From Ruminococcus flavefaciens (GTDB taxonomy: Bacteria; Bacillota; Clostridia; Oscillospirales; Ruminococcaceae): a stretch of DNA of 64,000 nucleotides. This document shows, piece after piece, positions 61,338 through 64,000 of this stretch (position 1 is its first letter; each line of letters opens with the position of its first letter). The translations under genes were made by a program, and so were the position numbers. Location: the NCBI GenBank assembly GCA_015067005.1, contig SVNH01000002.1:62001-126000 (forward strand), written 5' to 3'. The notes below the pieces were generated by a model. The model saw nothing but the letters and a program-made list of their open reading frames with translations, did no database searches and was not told the DNA's origin.

Positions 61338-62066
61338 ATGCCGAAAAAATACAGAAATTATTACGGCTTAGAGCCTTCCAATCTCAGTATGAACCCGGTG
61401 CCTTCGCCCGATGTGCTGCGGCTTATGTTCAGACTGAGAGAGCAGCGCAATGATCCTGCCGTAAAGCAGCTTATAAAAGTAAGCAAGGTCTCAGAGGACG
61501 TACTTGATATGTCACCCTCTGAATTCGCACAGCGTCTCAGGTCAAATGAAGACCAAAACCTCTTCACCTTCAACCTGATACTTGAATTTGTGTGCAGCCG
61601 CAGCCGTATGAACAGGCAGAGATCCGCCGAACCAGCTAAATACAGCAATAAGGTGCGTCTGCTCATGCGATATTTTGCCTCTTCACAGACGGAACAGATA
61701 GTCTTTATGCCAGCCGACACCCGAAAGCGCAAACCGGATATTATCGTGATCGGTATGGGCGATCCGCTTTCAGTCGCAGCAAATCTGCGCGAGCTCGTAA
61801 AACAGGTCTCGCTCATCGGCTCGCACAGGATAATACTTGCCCACAATCATCCGGATTCTTCGTCAGAGCCATCGGAAAGCGATGTCATCGCTACGATAGA
61901 ACTGAGAAACAGTCTGAGCATATACGACATCGCTCTTGACGATCATATGATCTTCGGCTACAACGCTCCGTTTTCCATGAGATCTGACCGCCGGTACAGT
62001 TACATTTTCAAAGAAGATATACACAAGAAGCAAGGTCCGCCTGCTCCGGAGGAACTGAATGAATAA
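61338..62066 (+). CDS. RadC-like JAB/MPN domain protein
   Basis: The C-terminal JAB/MPN metalloprotein domain has HNHPDSSSEPSESD with two His and the Asp that bind zinc. The N-terminal helical part resembles the UPF0758/RadC family. Its cellular role is still debated. AGGAGA supports the start at 61338, giving 242 residues. The cardiolipin synthase gene starts eight bases before its stop. Confidence 0.85.
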   Translation: MPKKYRNYYGLEPSNLSMNPVPSPDVLRLMFRLREQRNDPAVKQLIKVSKVSEDVLDMSPSEFAQRLRSNEDQNLFTFNLILEFVCSRSRMNRQRSAEPAKYSNKVRLLMRYFASSQTEQIVFMPADTRKRKPDIIVIGMGDPLSVAANLRELVKQVSLIGSHRIILAHNHPDSSSEPSESDVIATIELRNSLSIYDIALDDHMIFGYNAPFSMRSDRRYSYIFKEDIHKKQGPPAPEELNE

Positions 62067-63627
62067 CCAAGAAAACGATATAATTAAACTTCTCCCAAAA
62101 CGCAAAAAAGGTATCCTGAGGATAGTATTCAGCCGATTGTTCGTATTCCTGCTGCTTATAGTGATACAGTTCATCCTTACGATAATGGTGCTGACATGGC
62201 TCGACCAGCACTACAAGGCGGTAGTCATGTTTGAAGGAATACTGAAAATCACCATGATCTTCTACCTTTTCAACTGCAATATGGACTCATCCGCCAAGCT
62301 TTCATGGCTGCTGATAATCGCGGTATTCTCAGTCACCGGCTCAATGCTGCTGTGGTACACGCGGAGAGAATTCGGCAACAATATTGTGCGAAAGAAATCA
62401 GCGGAATTCGTGAAAACTACGCGCGGTATGATCTCTTCCTCAGAGGAAGCCTTCGCTGATCCGGATGTCACCCGTTCAGGCATGGATGATCTCTGCCGCT
62501 ATCTGAGCCGCACAGGCTGCTACCCTCTTTTCAACGGCACGGATGTGACCTATTTTTCCTGCGGCGAAGAGAAATTCGAGTCACTGCTGAATGAGCTCCG
62601 CAAAGCTAAAAAGTTTATCTTCATGGAGTATTTCATCCTTGATGAAGGCTATATGTGGGGCTCTGTACTGAAAATACTCGCTGATAAGGTCAAAGAAGGC
62701 GTTGAAGTCAGAGTGATGTACGATGGGATGTGTGAGATAACAACCCTCTCCCACGACTATCCGCAGCGCATGAAGAAGCTCGGTATAAACTGCAAGACCT
62801 TCATGCCGCTAAAGCCCGTATTCTCGACCTATTACAACTACCGCGACCACAGAAAGATACTCGTTATCGACGGCAATGTCGCTTTCAACGGCGGTATCAA
62901 TCTCGCAGACGAATACATCAACCGCACTGAGCGGTTCGGTCACTGGAAGGACGCCGCTGTAATGGTAAAAGGAAAGGCGGTCAGCAGCTATACGCTCATG
63001 TTCCTGAATATGTGGAACATAACCGAGAAAGAACCGGTATGGGACTACCTTCCCAAGCCTGTGATCCCGGAAAAGCACAGCGGGTATGTCATGCCCTATG
63101 CGGACTGTCCGCTCGATGATGACAAAGTAGGCGAAAATATCTACATGGATATTCTAAACCGCGCCACTACCTACGTTCACATAATGACACCCTATCTCAT
63201 CCTCGACGGCGAGCTCGAATCAGCCTTAAAATTTGCGGCAGAACGAGGTGTTGACATCAAGATAATCCTTCCCGGAAAGCCTGATAAGCCCAGCGCATAC
63301 GCCCTTGCAAAAACGCACTACAAGGCACTCACAAAAGCCGGGGTGCAGATCTTTGAATACGAGCCCGGTTTCGTTCATTCAAAGGTCTTCGTGTGTGATA
63401 ATGAAAAGGCTGTCGTCGGCACGATAAACCTCGATTACCGCAGTCTGTATCACCACTTTGAATGTGCAACATATATGTACAAAACCGACTGCATCTCAGA
63501 CATCGAAAAGGACTTCCTGACCACTCTGAAAATGTGCCGTCCGGTAACAATGGAATCCATCCGCCGCAACAGATTCACCTATGCGCTCAGAGGCAACCTC
63601 CTCAAACTTATAGCACCGCTGATGTAG
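62059..63627 (+). CDS. cls: Cardiolipin synthase (phospholipase D family)
   Basis: This membrane enzyme condenses phosphatidylglycerol into cardiolipin. Three N-terminal helices lie at about 16-40, 52-75 and 76-98. Two PLD/HKD motifs follow: HRKILVIDGNVAFNGG and HSKVFVCDNEKAVVGTINLD. Its 522 residues match Cls. Its start overlaps the radC-like stop, so translation is probably coupled. Confidence 0.93.
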   Translation: MNNQENDIIKLLPKRKKGILRIVFSRLFVFLLLIVIQFILTIMVLTWLDQHYKAVVMFEGILKITMIFYLFNCNMDSSAKLSWLLIIAVFSVTGSMLLWYTRREFGNNIVRKKSAEFVKTTRGMISSSEEAFADPDVTRSGMDDLCRYLSRTGCYPLFNGTDVTYFSCGEEKFESLLNELRKAKKFIFMEYFILDEGYMWGSVLKILADKVKEGVEVRVMYDGMCEITTLSHDYPQRMKKLGINCKTFMPLKPVFSTYYNYRDHRKILVIDGNVAFNGGINLADEYINRTERFGHWKDAAVMVKGKAVSSYTLMFLNMWNITEKEPVWDYLPKPVIPEKHSGYVMPYADCPLDDDKVGENIYMDILNRATTYVHIMTPYLILDGELESALKFAAERGVDIKIILPGKPDKPSAYALAKTHYKALTKAGVQIFEYEPGFVHSKVFVCDNEKAVVGTINLDYRSLYHHFECATYMYKTDCISDIEKDFLTTLKMCRPVTMESIRRNRFTYALRGNLLKLIAPLM

Positions 63628-63632
63628 CATCC

Positions 63633-63661
63633 AGCTTCCGGAAACATTGTTCCCGGAAGCT
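63633..63661 (+). terminator. Hairpin terminator after cls
   Basis: AGCTTCCGG pairs with CCGGAAGCT, followed by TTTGCATTTATT. Confidence 0.7.
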
Positions 63662-63878
63662 TTGCATTTATTGCGGACTTTTCGGGTGTGTTTGCTTAAA
63701 ACAAATAAATAATCCCAAAAACCGGATTTTTTTGCAATAAATGCTTGCTTTTTCTTGTGAAAAGTGTTATGATAATTGTGTAATACAGAATGTTGAATAG
63801 GCACAACATTTTACAAATTTGTGCAGAAGCAGACCGGCATTTCTGCTCTGCAAAAAATTATTATTCAGGAGTGATAAC

Positions 63879-64000
63879 ATGAAAAGAAAACATCTTGTGC
63901 GTCTGGCTTCAACAGCCTGCGCTGCGGTTATGGCGGCCGCTTCGATCCCGTTCTCTTCAAGTCTTTCTCAGGGTCTCAGTTCGGCGGCTGAAACTCTGAA
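63879..64000 (+). CDS. Secreted protein, 3' end outside the window
   Basis: An ATG preceded by AGGAG opens a frame that continues to the window end. The first 40 residues form a signal peptide (MKRKHLVRLASTACAAVMAA, then AASIPFSSSLSQGLSSAAE). Only the export signal is visible. In this genome type such starts often belong to large extracellular enzymes or scaffoldins, but that is a guess. Confidence 0.75.
   Translation, partial: MKRKHLVRLASTACAAVMAAASIPFSSSLSQGLSSAAETL

Overview
The window looks like a chromosomal piece of a fibre-degrading, cellulosome-forming gut or rumen Ruminococcus (closest in style to the R. flavefaciens / R. champanellensis group). The reasons are five proteins with C-terminal or internal dockerins, a GH9-CBM3 cellulase, a SigI/RsgI regulatory pair, Firmicute-type AGGAGG ribosome binding sites, sigma-A promoters with 17-bp spacers, and a PyrR-controlled pyrimidine operon. 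The species call is inference. No rRNA, tRNA, CRISPR array, prophage or transposase gene was seen.

Layout. 1-3.4 kb: a TrpR-like YerC regulator followed closely by a dockerin-bearing GH9 cellulase. 3.4-9.1 kb: housekeeping genes (DUF624 and SpoIIM-like membrane proteins, proC with a structured leader, a Cof-type HAD phosphatase, a cob(I)alamin adenosyltransferase, an ArsC/Spx-like protein, a ThrE-type exporter). 9.2-13.8 kb: a dockerin-bearing M23 peptidase, a DUF1858 protein, a U32-like protein with a Pro/Gly/Met-rich insert, and a STAS-APH kinase fusion. 13.8-19.8 kb: an accessory stretch with a 20-bp direct repeat and a two-gene membrane system. Its first protein is TIR-TM-coiled coil-beta-propeller; its second is 2TM-TrkA_N-TrkA_N-RyR. 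The genes overlap by ATGA. This is the most exciting candidate in the window.

19.9-34.3 kb: a cysteine synthase, then a polysaccharide region: a GH141-like beta-helix protein with CBM6 and dockerin, a GH2 beta-galactosidase with dockerin, sigI-rsgI, a secreted Pro/Glu/Lys-rich protein sharing the sigI promoter motif, a predicted small RNA on the minus strand, and a DUF4874/DUF4832-Ig-dockerin protein. 34.3-43.9 kb: YdcF and PHP proteins, rsmI-trmN6, two small genes, a tmcAL-C39-HAD-mnmA operon, and ackA. 43.9-53.5 kb: tandem paralogous lipoproteins, a 48-residue membrane peptide coupled to an HMA protein, a CtpE-like P-type ATPase, bioY, an XRE-zinc ribbon regulator, a patatin, a lipoprotein, and a zinc ribbon-LRR_5 protein with decapeptide repeats. 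53.6-61.2 kb: the pyrimidine operon pyrR-pyrC-pyrF-carA-carB on the minus strand behind a PyrR attenuator, with two MITE-like elements flanking carA. 61.3-64 kb: radC, cardiolipin synthase, and the start of a secreted protein cut by the window end.

How genes work together: the dockerin enzymes would dock onto cohesin scaffolds encoded elsewhere. At least three dockerin sequence types are present, which suggests more than one docking partner. SigI-RsgI is the usual extracellular-polysaccharide sensing pair of cellulosome makers. Here its only visible targets are itself and the Pro-rich secreted protein. The TIR/RyR pair could be a membrane-bound signalling or defence unit in which nucleotide chemistry in the cytoplasm is coupled to an external propeller sensor.
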